The position numbers and the translations under genes were made by a program. A DNA stretch of 61,987 nt, from assembly GCA_026398735.1 (NCBI GenBank), contig JAPLSH010000010.1, forward strand, positions 1-61,987, read 5' to 3'. The notes under the pieces are model-generated. The model was not told where the DNA came from. It saw only the letters and a list, made by a program, of their open reading frames with translations, and did no database searches. The stretch comes from Pseudomonadota bacterium. Its GTDB lineage: Bacteria > Pseudomonadota > Gammaproteobacteria > Steroidobacterales > Steroidobacteraceae. Shown here in pieces: positions 9,465 to 18,439 of the stretch. The first letter of the stretch is position 1; each line of letters starts with the position of its first letter.

Positions 9465-11087
9465 ATGCAGTCACAGATTTCCAAGCGACTCCGGTCGCTT
9501 GCGCTCCGCAGCATCGGGCTGACCCTGGCCGTTGCCGCGTGTATCGCGCCGGTCAGCACCGCCGTGGCGGGCGAGTCCAACCTCAATCTGGTGTTGTCAC
9601 TGGGTTCAGTCGCCAGCGGTGGCACAGGGTTTCGCGGCGATCCGCTGCTGGCCGCCGATGGCAATTTCTATCTGGCCACCAGCGCCGGCGGCGCCAATAC
9701 GCTCGGTGCGTTCATGCGGGTCACTCCGGCCGGCGTGGGCACGCTGCTGTATTCGCTGACGCCGGGCGACACCGAAGGCATGACGCCCTTCGCCAACGTC
9801 ATGCAGGCCACCGACGGCAATTTCTACGGCACCACTTATTACGGCGGCAGTCAGTCGCGCGGCACGGTATACAAAATCACCGCTGCGGGCGTCTACACCA
9901 ACCTGACGGTGTTCACGGGCGACAACAATGGCCCGTTCTATCCCTACACCGGCCTGGTGCAGGGCAGTGATGGCGCGCTCTATGGAACCACGCTGCGTGG
10001 TGGCACCAGCGATCAGGGCACGGTGTTTCGCATCACTGTCGATGGCACGCTGACCACACTGCACAGCTTTAATTCCAGTGATGGCAGCAATCCGGAAGGC
10101 ACGCTGATTGTCGGCGCTGACGGCGCGCTCTATGGCACTACGCTGATCGGCGGCGCCAACAACCGCGGCACGGTGTATCGCATCAGCCTCGATGGCAAGC
10201 TCAGTACGATTTATTCGTTTACCGCATTTACCGGCTTCAACTCGCTGGGTGTCGGCGTCAACACGGAGGGCGCCAATCCGCGCGCCGGCTTGTTGCTCGG
10301 CAAAGATGGCAACTTCTACGGCACCACCTATCAGGGCGGCGCCTCTGGTTTTGGCTCCGTCTTCCGTATGACGCCTGCCGGTGCCGTTACCGTGCTGCGT
10401 TCATTTGCGGGCGGACCGCTGGATGGCGGCAACCCGCTGGCCGGTGTATCGCAGGGGCCCGATGGCAGCCTGTATGGCACGACCGAGCGCGGTGGTCCGG
10501 CCAGCTTGGGGACTGTGTGGCGCATTAACGCTGCAGGTACCTACTCCATGCTGCATGCGTTCATTGGCGGCACGGTCGATGGCTCTGTGTCCTATGGCAA
10601 AGTCGTGCCGCTCAACGGTTACCTATATGGCGTGACCTACAACGATTCGTCCGGTGGTGGTGCGGTCTATCGCCTCACGCCATCCGCACCGGGCACCACG
10701 TTGCCTGTGCAGTTCTCCATTTCGACACAGACTATTGCCCTTGGGCAAAGCGCGACGCTTACCTGGAGCTCGCCGACGGCCTCTACCTGCACCGCAGCAG
10801 GGGCTTGGAGCGACACCATTGCCACCTCTGGCACGCTGACGATTACGCCCAGCAGTGCCGGCATCGGCAACTTTGAGCTCTCCTGCGTCAACGGCGCAGG
10901 TGTGGCCACTTATGCCTATACGGCATTGGTCGTGACAGCACCGCCAGCACAAAGCGTCGATGGCGGTCAGGTCGTCAAAGAAGATGGCGGTGGCGGCAGC
11001 TTCAGCTGGCCCACGTTGGCCTTGCTGGCGCTGGGTGCGGGCTTTGCTGCCCTGCGCCGTCGCCGTTCCTTTTTCCGTTTCAACTAA
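9465..11087 (+). CDS. Exported GloVer-repeat protein with Ig-like domain and GlyGly-CTERM-like tail
   Basis: This protein of 540 residues starts with a Sec signal peptide (hydrophobic core LTLAVAACIAPVSTAVA). Seven imperfect repeats of 45-60 residues follow, each built around D-G-x-[FL]-Y-G-T-T ... G-G ... G-[TS]-V-[FY]-[KR]-[IM]. These are the GloVer tandem repeats and probably form a propeller-like fold. A short Ig-like stretch follows (TLTWSSPTASTCTAAG). The end has GGGGSFSW, a hydrophobic helix and RRRR, which resembles the GlyGly-CTERM sorting signal cut by rhombosortase. It is thus predicted to be a surface or secreted protein of unknown ligand. ATG 9465 is chosen over an in-frame ATG at 9396 because the signal peptide begins shortly after it. 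The MTHFR-like gene follows after 18 bases. Confidence 0.8.
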   Translation: MQSQISKRLRSLALRSIGLTLAVAACIAPVSTAVAGESNLNLVLSLGSVASGGTGFRGDPLLAADGNFYLATSAGGANTLGAFMRVTPAGVGTLLYSLTPGDTEGMTPFANVMQATDGNFYGTTYYGGSQSRGTVYKITAAGVYTNLTVFTGDNNGPFYPYTGLVQGSDGALYGTTLRGGTSDQGTVFRITVDGTLTTLHSFNSSDGSNPEGTLIVGADGALYGTTLIGGANNRGTVYRISLDGKLSTIYSFTAFTGFNSLGVGVNTEGANPRAGLLLGKDGNFYGTTYQGGASGFGSVFRMTPAGAVTVLRSFAGGPLDGGNPLAGVSQGPDGSLYGTTERGGPASLGTVWRINAAGTYSMLHAFIGGTVDGSVSYGKVVPLNGYLYGVTYNDSSGGGAVYRLTPSAPGTTLPVQFSISTQTIALGQSATLTWSSPTASTCTAAGAWSDTIATSGTLTITPSSAGIGNFELSCVNGAGVATYAYTALVVTAPPAQSVDGGQVVKEDGGGGSFSWPTLALLALGAGFAALRRRRSFFRFN

Positions 11088-11105
11088 CCATCGAGTTTTT
11101 TCATC

Positions 11106-12014
11106 ATGTCCGATAACACCACCGAGATTTCGAGCATCACTTCGCTGCTGGCCAATGCATCGGTCGAAATGACCTGCAAGGACGTCAGCGATCTGGCCGA
11201 AGCCGCAACGCTGCTGCCTGCCGGCACCGATATCTTCATTGCGCTGTTCCCTAACCAGACCTTTGACGAGCTGACTGCGGCCTCTGCTGCGGTCAACGCC
11301 GCCGGTTTTACTGCTGTGCCGCACGTGCCGGCGCGTCGCATCAAAGATGTGGCCGAAGTGCGCAAGATCGCCCAAGGCTTTGCCGCTGCCGGTGTGACCA
11401 AGATGCTGCTGATCGCCGGTGATATGCCGGCCCCTGAGGGCGCATTTGATTCGACCGTGGGTGTGCTCGAGAGCGGCGAGTTTGCCGCTGCCGGCATCAA
11501 AGAGATGTACATGGCTGGCCATCCGGAAGGCCATGCGCACATGACCACCGAGCAGCTGCGTCAGTACGAGGCCCACAAGGTCGCCGTTACCAACAAGCAG
11601 GGCGTCAAGCTCCACTTCGTCACGCAGGTCGTGTTTGAAGCCGAGCCGATGATCGAGTGGGAGAACACACTGCGCGCCAACGGCATCACCAACCAGGCCC
11701 GTCCGGGCCTGCCGGGTCCTGCCAGCCTCAAGACGCTGCTGCGTTACGCCAAGATCTGCGGCGCTGGCGCCTCGATCCGTGCGCTGGGTAGCGGCGGCAA
11801 GATGGCACTGGTGGCGAGCCTGCTGGGCGACAGCGGCCCCGAAGAGTCGATCCGCACGTTGGCCCGCGCCCAGACCTCGGGCAAGACCAACTTCGGTGGT
11901 CTGCACTTCTTCGCTTTCGGTGGCTTCCTCAAGACCTGCAAGTTCGTGTCCGCGATGATGCACGGCAAGATCGAGCTCGACAGCAAGGGTGAGGATTTCA
12001 AAGTTCGCCTATGA
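11106..12014 (+). CDS. Methylenetetrahydrofolate reductase-like protein
   Basis: This 302-residue protein fits the size and TIM-barrel pattern of the MTHFR catalytic domain. Visible are VEMTCKD (position of the catalytic Glu), AVPHVPAR, KMLLIAGDMPAP and MAGHPEGH, which match the FAD- and folate-binding loops, and FVTQVVFEAE (conserved Gln). True MetF has an EFFPP motif near the N-terminus, which is absent here, so this belongs to a divergent branch that may use another folate reaction. Its last codon overlaps the start of the RND adaptor gene (ATGA), so it is the first or second gene of the pump operon. A role in C1 transfer, for example from aromatic demethylation, is only a guess. Confidence 0.75.
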   Translation: MSDNTTEISSITSLLANASVEMTCKDVSDLAEAATLLPAGTDIFIALFPNQTFDELTAASAAVNAAGFTAVPHVPARRIKDVAEVRKIAQGFAAAGVTKMLLIAGDMPAPEGAFDSTVGVLESGEFAAAGIKEMYMAGHPEGHAHMTTEQLRQYEAHKVAVTNKQGVKLHFVTQVVFEAEPMIEWENTLRANGITNQARPGLPGPASLKTLLRYAKICGAGASIRALGSGGKMALVASLLGDSGPEESIRTLARAQTSGKTNFGGLHFFAFGGFLKTCKFVSAMMHGKIELDSKGEDFKVRL

Positions 12015-13201
12015 AGCATTCACTGTGGTCGGTGTTGGCGTTGGGTTTGTGTACGGCGCTGGTCGCCGGTTGCAGTGGTAAAGGATCCGGCGCACCAGCA
12101 GGTGCGGCCGGTCCTGGTGCGGGTGGGCCCGCACCCGAGATCAGCGTGGCCGTCGTGCCAGAGCGCGAGATCATCGAATGGGACGAGTACACCGGCCGCC
12201 TTGAGGCGGTCGATACCGTAGAGATCCGCCCGCAGGTCTCTGGCTATCTACAAAAGGTCGTGTTTGCCGAGGGCAAAGAGATCCGCAAGGGCGATCTGCT
12301 GTTCCAGATCGATCCGCGTCCGTTTGAGGCAGAGCTGGCCCGCGCATCGGCCGCCGAAGACCAGGCCACTGCTGCCGCAGAGTTGGCGCGTGCCGACCTT
12401 GCCCGTGGCGACAAGCTGCTGACCTCGCAGGCCATCTCACAGGAAGAGTACGAGCAGCGGCGTGCATCTAACCTTAATGCCGCTGCCCAGCTCAAGTCGG
12501 CGCAGGCGCTGGTGCAGATGGCGCAACTGAACCTGGGCTACACGCGCATCACATCGCCTATTGACGGCCGTGTGGGCAGAGCCGAAATCACGCAAGGCAA
12601 TCTGGTTTCTGGTGGTGCCGGTGGTCAGGCCACACGCCTCACCACCGTGGTGTCGATGCAGCCCATGTATGCCTACTTCGAGGCCTCTGAGCAGGACTAC
12701 CTCAAGTACGACGATCTGGCACGCAGTGGCGAGCGCCCAAGTTCGCGTGACAGCAAGAACCCGGTGCTGATGGCAGTGGGCAAAGAAACCCAGTTTGGTC
12801 ATCACGGCTACATGGATTTTGTCGATAACCGCGTCAACACCAACACCGGCACGCTGACCGGTCGCGCGGTGTTCCCCAACCCGGATCGTTATTTAACGCC
12901 GGGCATGTTCGAGCGAGTGCGGCTGATCGGCAAGGGCAAGTACAAGGGCCCTCTCATTAACGATCGCGCCATTGCCACTGATCAAGACCGCCGCTTTGTG
13001 CTGGTGGTGGGCGAGGGCGACAAGGTTGAGTATCGCGCTGTGGTAACCGGGCCGATGTTTGATGGATTGCGTGTGGTGCGTTCGGGCGTGAAGCCCGGCG
13101 AGCGCATTGTGGTCAATGGCCTGCAGCGCACGCAGCCAGGCATGGTGGTCAAACCGCGCATCGTGCCCATGGAAGGCGAACCTGCCGCTGCGGCCCGCTA
13201 G
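12011..13201 (+). CDS. RND efflux periplasmic adaptor lipoprotein (MexA/AcrA type)
   Basis: The product has 396 residues. A lipoprotein signal ends in LVAGC, so Cys21 should be lipidated and hold the protein to the inner membrane. The domain order is that of MexA/AcrA: lipoyl half (EIRPQVSGYLQKVVFAEGKE), alpha-hairpin at about 100-165, second lipoyl half (TRITSPIDGRVGRAEITQGN), beta-barrel and membrane-proximal domain. It bridges the RND pump and outer-membrane channel encoded directly downstream (3-base gap to the pump). The start ATG overlaps the stop of the MTHFR-like gene. Drug, solvent or aromatic export is possible; the sequence does not decide which. Confidence 0.95.
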   Translation: MKHSLWSVLALGLCTALVAGCSGKGSGAPAGAAGPGAGGPAPEISVAVVPEREIIEWDEYTGRLEAVDTVEIRPQVSGYLQKVVFAEGKEIRKGDLLFQIDPRPFEAELARASAAEDQATAAAELARADLARGDKLLTSQAISQEEYEQRRASNLNAAAQLKSAQALVQMAQLNLGYTRITSPIDGRVGRAEITQGNLVSGGAGGQATRLTTVVSMQPMYAYFEASEQDYLKYDDLARSGERPSSRDSKNPVLMAVGKETQFGHHGYMDFVDNRVNTNTGTLTGRAVFPNPDRYLTPGMFERVRLIGKGKYKGPLINDRAIATDQDRRFVLVVGEGDKVEYRAVVTGPMFDGLRVVRSGVKPGERIVVNGLQRTQPGMVVKPRIVPMEGEPAAAAR

Positions 13202-13204
13202 CCC

Positions 13205-16200
13205 ATGAAGTTCGCGCACTTCTTTGTTGATCGTCCGATCTTCGCGGGCGTTATTTCGATCGGTATTTTTTTGGCCGGCGTGATCGCGCTGCAGAAGCTG
13301 CCCATCAGCGAATACCCGGAAGTGGCGCCGCCCTCGGTGGTGGTGTCTACGGCGTATCCCGGTGCCAGCCCCAGTGTGGTGGCAGAGACGGTGGCTGCAC
13401 CGTTAGAGCAGGCCATCACTGGCGTCGAGAACATGCTGTACATGTCCTCGCAGTCTTCGTCATCGGGTTTGATGCAGCTGACCGTCACCTTCAAGACCGG
13501 CACTAATGCCGATCAGGCCCAGGTGAATGTGCAGAATCGCGTCTCGCAGGCGCTCAACAAGCTGCCCGAAGATGTGCGCCGCATTGGCGTGTCGACGATC
13601 AAGAGCAACTCCGACATCACGCTGTTTGTGCAGATCGTCTCGCCCAACGGTCGTTACGACCTTAAGTACCTGCGCAACTACGCCGAGCTGCAAGTGCGCG
13701 ATACCTTGGCGCGTATTCCGGGCATGGGGCGCGTCGAAGTGTTTGGTGGTGGCAGTTATGCCATGCGCGTGTGGCTGGATCCGCAGCGCATCGCCGGTCG
13801 CAGTATGACGGCCGGCGATGTGATCAATGCGATCCGTGAACAGAACGTGCAGGTGGCCGCAGGTGTGGTTGGTGCTCCGCCAGGTGATGCCTCGGTGGAT
13901 CAGCAATTACTGATCAATGCGCAGGGTCGGCTGTCCAGCGAAGAAGAGTTTGGCGATATCGTCGTCAAGACCAGCGCCGGTGGCGAGATCACGCGGCTGC
14001 GCGATGTGGCGCGCATCGAACTGGGCGTGGACAACTACGCCATCCGTGGTTACTTGGGCGAGTTGCCGGCAGTGTCTATCGCCATCTCGCAGGCGCCGGG
14101 CTCCAATGCGCTGCAGCTGTCGACCGACGTGCGCGCTGCGATGAATGAGATGCAGCGCAATTTTCCCGAAGGCGTGGAATATCGCGTCGTTTATGACCCG
14201 ACCAACTTTGTGCGCGAGTCCATCAGCGCGGTGATTACCACACTGATCGAAGCGCTGGTGCTGGTGGTGTTGGTGGTGGTGCTGTTCCTGCAGAACTGGC
14301 GCGCGTCGATCATTCCGTTGGCTGCCGTGCCCGTATCGATTGTCGGTACATTCGCAGTGCTGCTGCTAGCCGGCTTTTCGATTAATACGCTGTCGTTGTT
14401 TGGTCTGGTGCTGGCTATCGGCATCGTAGTTGATGACGCCATCGTGGTGGTCGAAAACGTAGAGCGCAACATCGCCGACGGTCTCTCGCCACGCGACGCC
14501 ACCATCAAAGCCATGGATGAGGTCAGCGGCCCCATCATCGCCATTGCGCTGGTGCTGTCGGCGGTGTTTCTGCCTATCGCTTTTCTCGGTGGTCTTACCG
14601 GTGAGTTCTACCGCCAGTTTGCGGTCACCATTGCCATCTCCACGCTCATCTCGGCGGTCAATTCGCTGACGTTGTCGCCCGCGCTGGCAGCAGTGCTGCT
14701 CAAGCCTCACGGTGCCAAGCCTGATGCCGGCACGCGGCTTATAGATAAAGGGGCAGGATGGATCTTCCGTCCCTTCAATCGCTTCTTCACCCGCGCTTCC
14801 GACGCTTATGGCCGCGGTGTGGGGCGTGTGCTGCGCATGACTACGCTAGCCTTGGTGGTTTACGCAGGCTTGCTTGGTCTCGGAGCGTTGGGCTTTCTGA
14901 AGGTGCCCGAGGGCTTTGTCCCGGTGCAGGACAAAGACTATGTGATTGCGTTTGCGCAGTTACCCGACTCGGCCTCGATAGAGCGCACCGAATCGGTGAT
15001 GAGCCGTGTTACCGACATCATGTCGGCAGAGCCGGGTGTTGAGTCGGTCATTGCCTTCTCGGGCATGTCGGTCACGGCGGGCTTTAGCATTGCGTCAAAC
15101 AGCGGTGTGATCTTTGCCACGCTTAATCCGCAGGCCCAGCGCAAGGGCAAAGCGATGTCGGCTGCGGCCATTTCGCAGCGATTGCAGATGAAGCTGTTTG
15201 GCATTCATGAGGCCTTTGTGGGCGTGGTACTGCCACCGCCGGTCAATGGCATGGGCACGCTGGGCGGCTTTAAGCTGCAGATCGAAGACCGTGCCGCGCT
15301 GGGCTATCGGGGTCTGGACGATGTGCTGCAGCAGTTCGTGGCCGCCGCCAATCAAACCCCGGGCGTAGTGGGCGTGTTCTCGAACTACCGCGTTAACGTG
15401 CCGCAGGTGTATGCCGACATTGATCGAGTGCGTGCCAAGCGCGACAACATCCCGCTGGGCAATGTGTTTGAGGCGCTGCAGGTGTATCTGGGTTCGCTAT
15501 ATGTCAACGACGTGAACCTGTTTGGTCGCAGCTATCAAGTGATTGCACAAGCCGACTCGCAGTTTCGGGCACGCAAAGAGCAGATCCTGGATCTCAAGAC
15601 ACGCAACGGCGCCGGCGGCATGGTGCCACTGGGTTCGGTGATGAGCGTGCGCGACAGCGTTGGCCCCGATTCGGTTAGTCACTACAACGGCTATCTGACT
15701 GCCGACATCAACGGCCAAGCGCTGCCGGGCACCAGTTCTGCCGAGGCGCTGGATGCCATCGAGAAGCTGGCGCGTGACACGCTGCCCGCCGGCGTGAGCT
15801 TTGAGTGGACCGACCTGTCGTATCAAGAGATTCTTTCGCGCGGCAGCTCAACCTACATCTTCCCGCTGTGCGTGCTATTGGCGTTTTTGGTGTTGGCCGC
15901 GCAATACGAGAGCTGGACCTTGCCGCTGGCGGTCATCTTGATTGTGCCGATGTGCATTGTGTCGGCGCTGATGGGCGTGTGGCTGAGCGGCGGCGACAAC
16001 AACATTTTCACCAAGGTGGGTTTCATCGTGCTGGTGGGCTTGGCCTGCAAGAACGCTATTCTCATCGTTGAGTTTGCTGTGCATCTGGAACAGCAGGGCC
16101 GTACGCCCATGCAGGCTGCTATCGAGGCCTGCCGTTTGCGTTTGCGACCCATCATCATGACGTCGCTGGCCTTCATCATGGGTGTGGTGCCGTTGGTGCT

Positions 16201-16357
16201 GTCCAGTGGCTCCGGCTCCGAGATGCGCCGCGCAATGGGCGTGGCCGTGTTCTCGGGCATGCTGGGCGTGACGCTGTTTGGCTTGTTCCTCACGCCGGTT
16301 TTTTATGTGGTGCTGCGCAATCTGGTGCTGCGTCGCAAGGCTTCCAGCAATGCATAA
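13205..16357 (+). CDS. RND multidrug-type efflux pump (AcrB/MexB, HAE1 family)
   Basis: At 1,050 residues this is a full-length hydrophobe/amphiphile RND transporter. It has the N-terminus FAHFFVDRPIFAGVISI, 12 transmembrane helices, two large periplasmic loops, and the proton-relay Asp pair in TM4 (GIVVDDAIVVVEN, Asp410-Asp411). The conserved lysine region of TM10 is GLACKNAILIVEFA. Such pumps are trimers that use the proton motive force to export drugs, detergents, solvents and aromatic compounds. It lies between its adaptor and outer-membrane factor, and the latter gene starts 8 bases before this one ends. No local TetR or MarR repressor is seen, so regulation is unclear. Confidence 0.97.
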   Translation: MKFAHFFVDRPIFAGVISIGIFLAGVIALQKLPISEYPEVAPPSVVVSTAYPGASPSVVAETVAAPLEQAITGVENMLYMSSQSSSSGLMQLTVTFKTGTNADQAQVNVQNRVSQALNKLPEDVRRIGVSTIKSNSDITLFVQIVSPNGRYDLKYLRNYAELQVRDTLARIPGMGRVEVFGGGSYAMRVWLDPQRIAGRSMTAGDVINAIREQNVQVAAGVVGAPPGDASVDQQLLINAQGRLSSEEEFGDIVVKTSAGGEITRLRDVARIELGVDNYAIRGYLGELPAVSIAISQAPGSNALQLSTDVRAAMNEMQRNFPEGVEYRVVYDPTNFVRESISAVITTLIEALVLVVLVVVLFLQNWRASIIPLAAVPVSIVGTFAVLLLAGFSINTLSLFGLVLAIGIVVDDAIVVVENVERNIADGLSPRDATIKAMDEVSGPIIAIALVLSAVFLPIAFLGGLTGEFYRQFAVTIAISTLISAVNSLTLSPALAAVLLKPHGAKPDAGTRLIDKGAGWIFRPFNRFFTRASDAYGRGVGRVLRMTTLALVVYAGLLGLGALGFLKVPEGFVPVQDKDYVIAFAQLPDSASIERTESVMSRVTDIMSAEPGVESVIAFSGMSVTAGFSIASNSGVIFATLNPQAQRKGKAMSAAAISQRLQMKLFGIHEAFVGVVLPPPVNGMGTLGGFKLQIEDRAALGYRGLDDVLQQFVAAANQTPGVVGVFSNYRVNVPQVYADIDRVRAKRDNIPLGNVFEALQVYLGSLYVNDVNLFGRSYQVIAQADSQFRARKEQILDLKTRNGAGGMVPLGSVMSVRDSVGPDSVSHYNGYLTADINGQALPGTSSAEALDAIEKLARDTLPAGVSFEWTDLSYQEILSRGSSTYIFPLCVLLAFLVLAAQYESWTLPLAVILIVPMCIVSALMGVWLSGGDNNIFTKVGFIVLVGLACKNAILIVEFAVHLEQQGRTPMQAAIEACRLRLRPIIMTSLAFIMGVVPLVLSSGSGSEMRRAMGVAVFSGMLGVTLFGLFLTPVFYVVLRNLVLRRKASSNA

Positions 16358-17762
16358 GCACAGCGCATTCATCGCGGCAGCCGCAGCGTTGCTGGCTGGC
16401 TGTGCAGTGGGCCCATCCTATCGCCAGCCCGCCGTGCCAGCGGTGACTGCATTTGCCGACAGCGTCTTGGTTGCCGGCAGCACCGACGCTGTCAACGAAG
16501 CCTGGTGGCAGCTGTTCAACGAGCCGCAGCTCGATGAGCTGATCCGCACAGCGCTGGCTGCTAACCAGGATCTGCGCGCTGCCGAAGCCCGCCTCAAAGA
16601 AGCACGTGCCTCGCTGGTGTCGCAGCGCTTTGACTTCGGGCCAACGCTGGGCGCCTCGGCCACTGGCGGCTCGCAACGCCAGAGCCGCGGCGGAGTGCCG
16701 GGCACGACCATTACGCAGCGCGATTATGAGCTGTATGACGCGGGCTTCGATGCGCGTTGGGAGCTGGATCTGTTTGGTCGTGTGCGGCGCGGTAATCAGG
16801 CCGCCGGTGCCGAAGCCCAGTCTGCACAGGCGCAGCGTGATGGCATGCGAATGAGCGTGGTGGCCGAAGTGGCCCGCAATTATTTTGAACTGCGCGGCGC
16901 GCAAAGTCGCTTGGCAGTGGCACGACGCAACGCCGACAACCAGCAGCATGCGCTGCAGTTGGTGCAGGCACGGCAGCAGGCCGGTCGCGGCACACTGCTC
17001 GACACCGCTCGCGCCACGGCTCAGGTGCAGTTGACGCTCTCGGGTGTGCCTTCGCTGGAAGCTGCAGTACAACGCAGTATCCGTCGCATTGAGGTGCTGA
17101 TAGGTCAAACGCCAGGCGCCTTGCAGGCACGCTTGCAGCCTGTTGTTGCGCCGCCTGCCTTGCCCACGGGTCTTGCATTGGGCGATCCCGCGCTGTTACT
17201 GCGCCGCCGCCCTGATGTGCGCGCGGCCGAGCGGGCATTGGCAGCCAGTGTGGCGCGTGTCGGGGTGGCAATGGGCGATCTGTTTCCGCGCGTCAGTGTG
17301 GTGGGCAGTGTAGGCCTGCGCGCATTGAGCTTTGATGCGCTGGGTGATGCCGGCAATGACCGTCGTTCATTGGGTCCCTCGATCAGCTGGGGCTTGTTTG
17401 ACTATGGCCATCTGCGTCAGCAGATCAACATCGCCGACGCACGCAGCGAAGCGGCTCTAGCCAACTATCAGCAAACGGTGCTGCTGGCGCTGGAAGATAC
17501 CGACAATGCCCTGAGTGACTATGGGCGCGAGCGTCAGCGGCTTGCTGCCTTGCAGCGCACTGCTGCGGCCAGCGCGCAAGCGGCAGACCTTGCCACCAAA
17601 CGCTTTGAAGGCGGCGTGGCAGATTTTCTGACGGTGCTCGATGCGGCCCGCACCGAGCTGGAGGCAGAAGACCTGCTTGCCAGCAGCCAAACGCGTGCGG
17701 CAACCTCACTCATCGCCGTCTACAAGGCCCTAGGTGGCGGCTGGAGCACCGGAGAACCCTGA
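16350..17762 (+). CDS. RND outer-membrane factor lipoprotein (NodT/OprM family)
   Basis: The product has 470 residues. The lipoprotein signal ends in LLAGCAVGPSY, with the CAVGP[SD]Y pattern typical of OprM/NodT channels. Two repeats of the OEP domain follow: LDELIRTALAANQDLRAA starts the first half and LLLRRRPDVRAAERALA the second. The family forms a trimeric channel spanning the outer membrane and the periplasm. ATG 16350 overlaps the pump gene and is preferred because upstream codons lie inside the pump C-terminus. Its stop shares one base with the start of the cupin gene. It completes the tripartite pump. Confidence 0.95.
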   Translation: MHKHSAFIAAAAALLAGCAVGPSYRQPAVPAVTAFADSVLVAGSTDAVNEAWWQLFNEPQLDELIRTALAANQDLRAAEARLKEARASLVSQRFDFGPTLGASATGGSQRQSRGGVPGTTITQRDYELYDAGFDARWELDLFGRVRRGNQAAGAEAQSAQAQRDGMRMSVVAEVARNYFELRGAQSRLAVARRNADNQQHALQLVQARQQAGRGTLLDTARATAQVQLTLSGVPSLEAAVQRSIRRIEVLIGQTPGALQARLQPVVAPPALPTGLALGDPALLLRRRPDVRAAERALAASVARVGVAMGDLFPRVSVVGSVGLRALSFDALGDAGNDRRSLGPSISWGLFDYGHLRQQINIADARSEAALANYQQTVLLALEDTDNALSDYGRERQRLAALQRTAAASAQAADLATKRFEGGVADFLTVLDAARTELEAEDLLASSQTRAATSLIAVYKALGGGWSTGEP

Positions 17763-18433
17763 TGCACCTCAATGCAGATCTGTCGCAACGCGTAGTGATT
17801 GATACCAACACTGTGCAGTGGGTGTCATCACCCGCGAACGGTGTGGACCGTCGCATGCTCGATCGCATTGGCGATGAAGTGGCGGTGGCCACAAGCATCG
17901 TGCGCTATCTGCCGCAGACCGGCTTTCATTCGCACACCCATGGTGCCGGCGAAGAGATCCTGGTGCTGCAAGGCAGCTTCTCGGATGAGCACGGCGACTA
18001 TCCGCCCGGCACCTATCTGCGCAATCCGCCCGGCACCAGTCATGCGCCACGACCCGAAGCCGGCTGCACTATCTTCGTCAAACTGCGGCAGTTCACACCC
18101 GGTGATACGCAGCAGTTAGTGCTGCGCACCGCACAGGGCCATTGGATCGACACCGATTGCGTCGGTGTGCAGGCTCAGCCACTGCACTCGGCCAGTGGCA
18201 TCGACACGCAGCTGCTGCGCTTTGCACCTGGCGCGTCACAGTCCGCGCAGCAGCATGCCGATGGCTTTGAGCTGTTGCTGCTTGAAGGGCAGCTGCACGA
18301 TGCGCAGGGCAGCTATGCCGCGGGCGCTTGGCTGCGTTATCCGCGCGGCAGTAGCACTGCCTTTGTGGCCGGTCCCGCCGGTGCGCAGGTCTTTATCAAA
18401 ACCGGGCACATCGGCGCGACCTTCGTCACCTGA
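17762..18433 (+). CDS. Double-cupin protein (ChrR-like cupin)
   Basis: This protein of 223 residues consists of two cupin domains. The N-terminal one has the metal motif HSHTHGAGEEILVLQG with His56, His58, Glu64 or Glu65, and a second-motif His94 (PGTSHAP). It resembles the cupin half of ChrR-type anti-sigma factors and acetylacetone-dioxygenase-like enzymes. The C-terminal domain (about residues 140-215) keeps the fold pattern (FELLLLEGQLHD) but most metal ligands are missing. No sigma factor is adjacent. The ATG overlaps the last base of the channel gene, so it is cotranscribed with the pump. It could sense or detoxify a pump substrate, which is inference only. It converges on the serine hydrolase gene with a 6-base gap. 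Confidence 0.8.
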   Translation: MHLNADLSQRVVIDTNTVQWVSSPANGVDRRMLDRIGDEVAVATSIVRYLPQTGFHSHTHGAGEEILVLQGSFSDEHGDYPPGTYLRNPPGTSHAPRPEAGCTIFVKLRQFTPGDTQQLVLRTAQGHWIDTDCVGVQAQPLHSASGIDTQLLRFAPGASQSAQQHADGFELLLLEGQLHDAQGSYAAGAWLRYPRGSSTAFVAGPAGAQVFIKTGHIGATFVT

Positions 18434-18439
18434 CAGCGG

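Noticed and set aside
10623-11963. Minus-strand open frame of 446 codons opposite the GloVer and MTHFR-like genes
   Set aside because: It spans two well-supported sense genes and has shadow-like composition.
17762-18433. Cupin gene as an anti-sigma factor
   Set aside because: It resembles the ChrR cupin half, but there is no zinc anti-sigma domain and no ECF sigma gene nearby.
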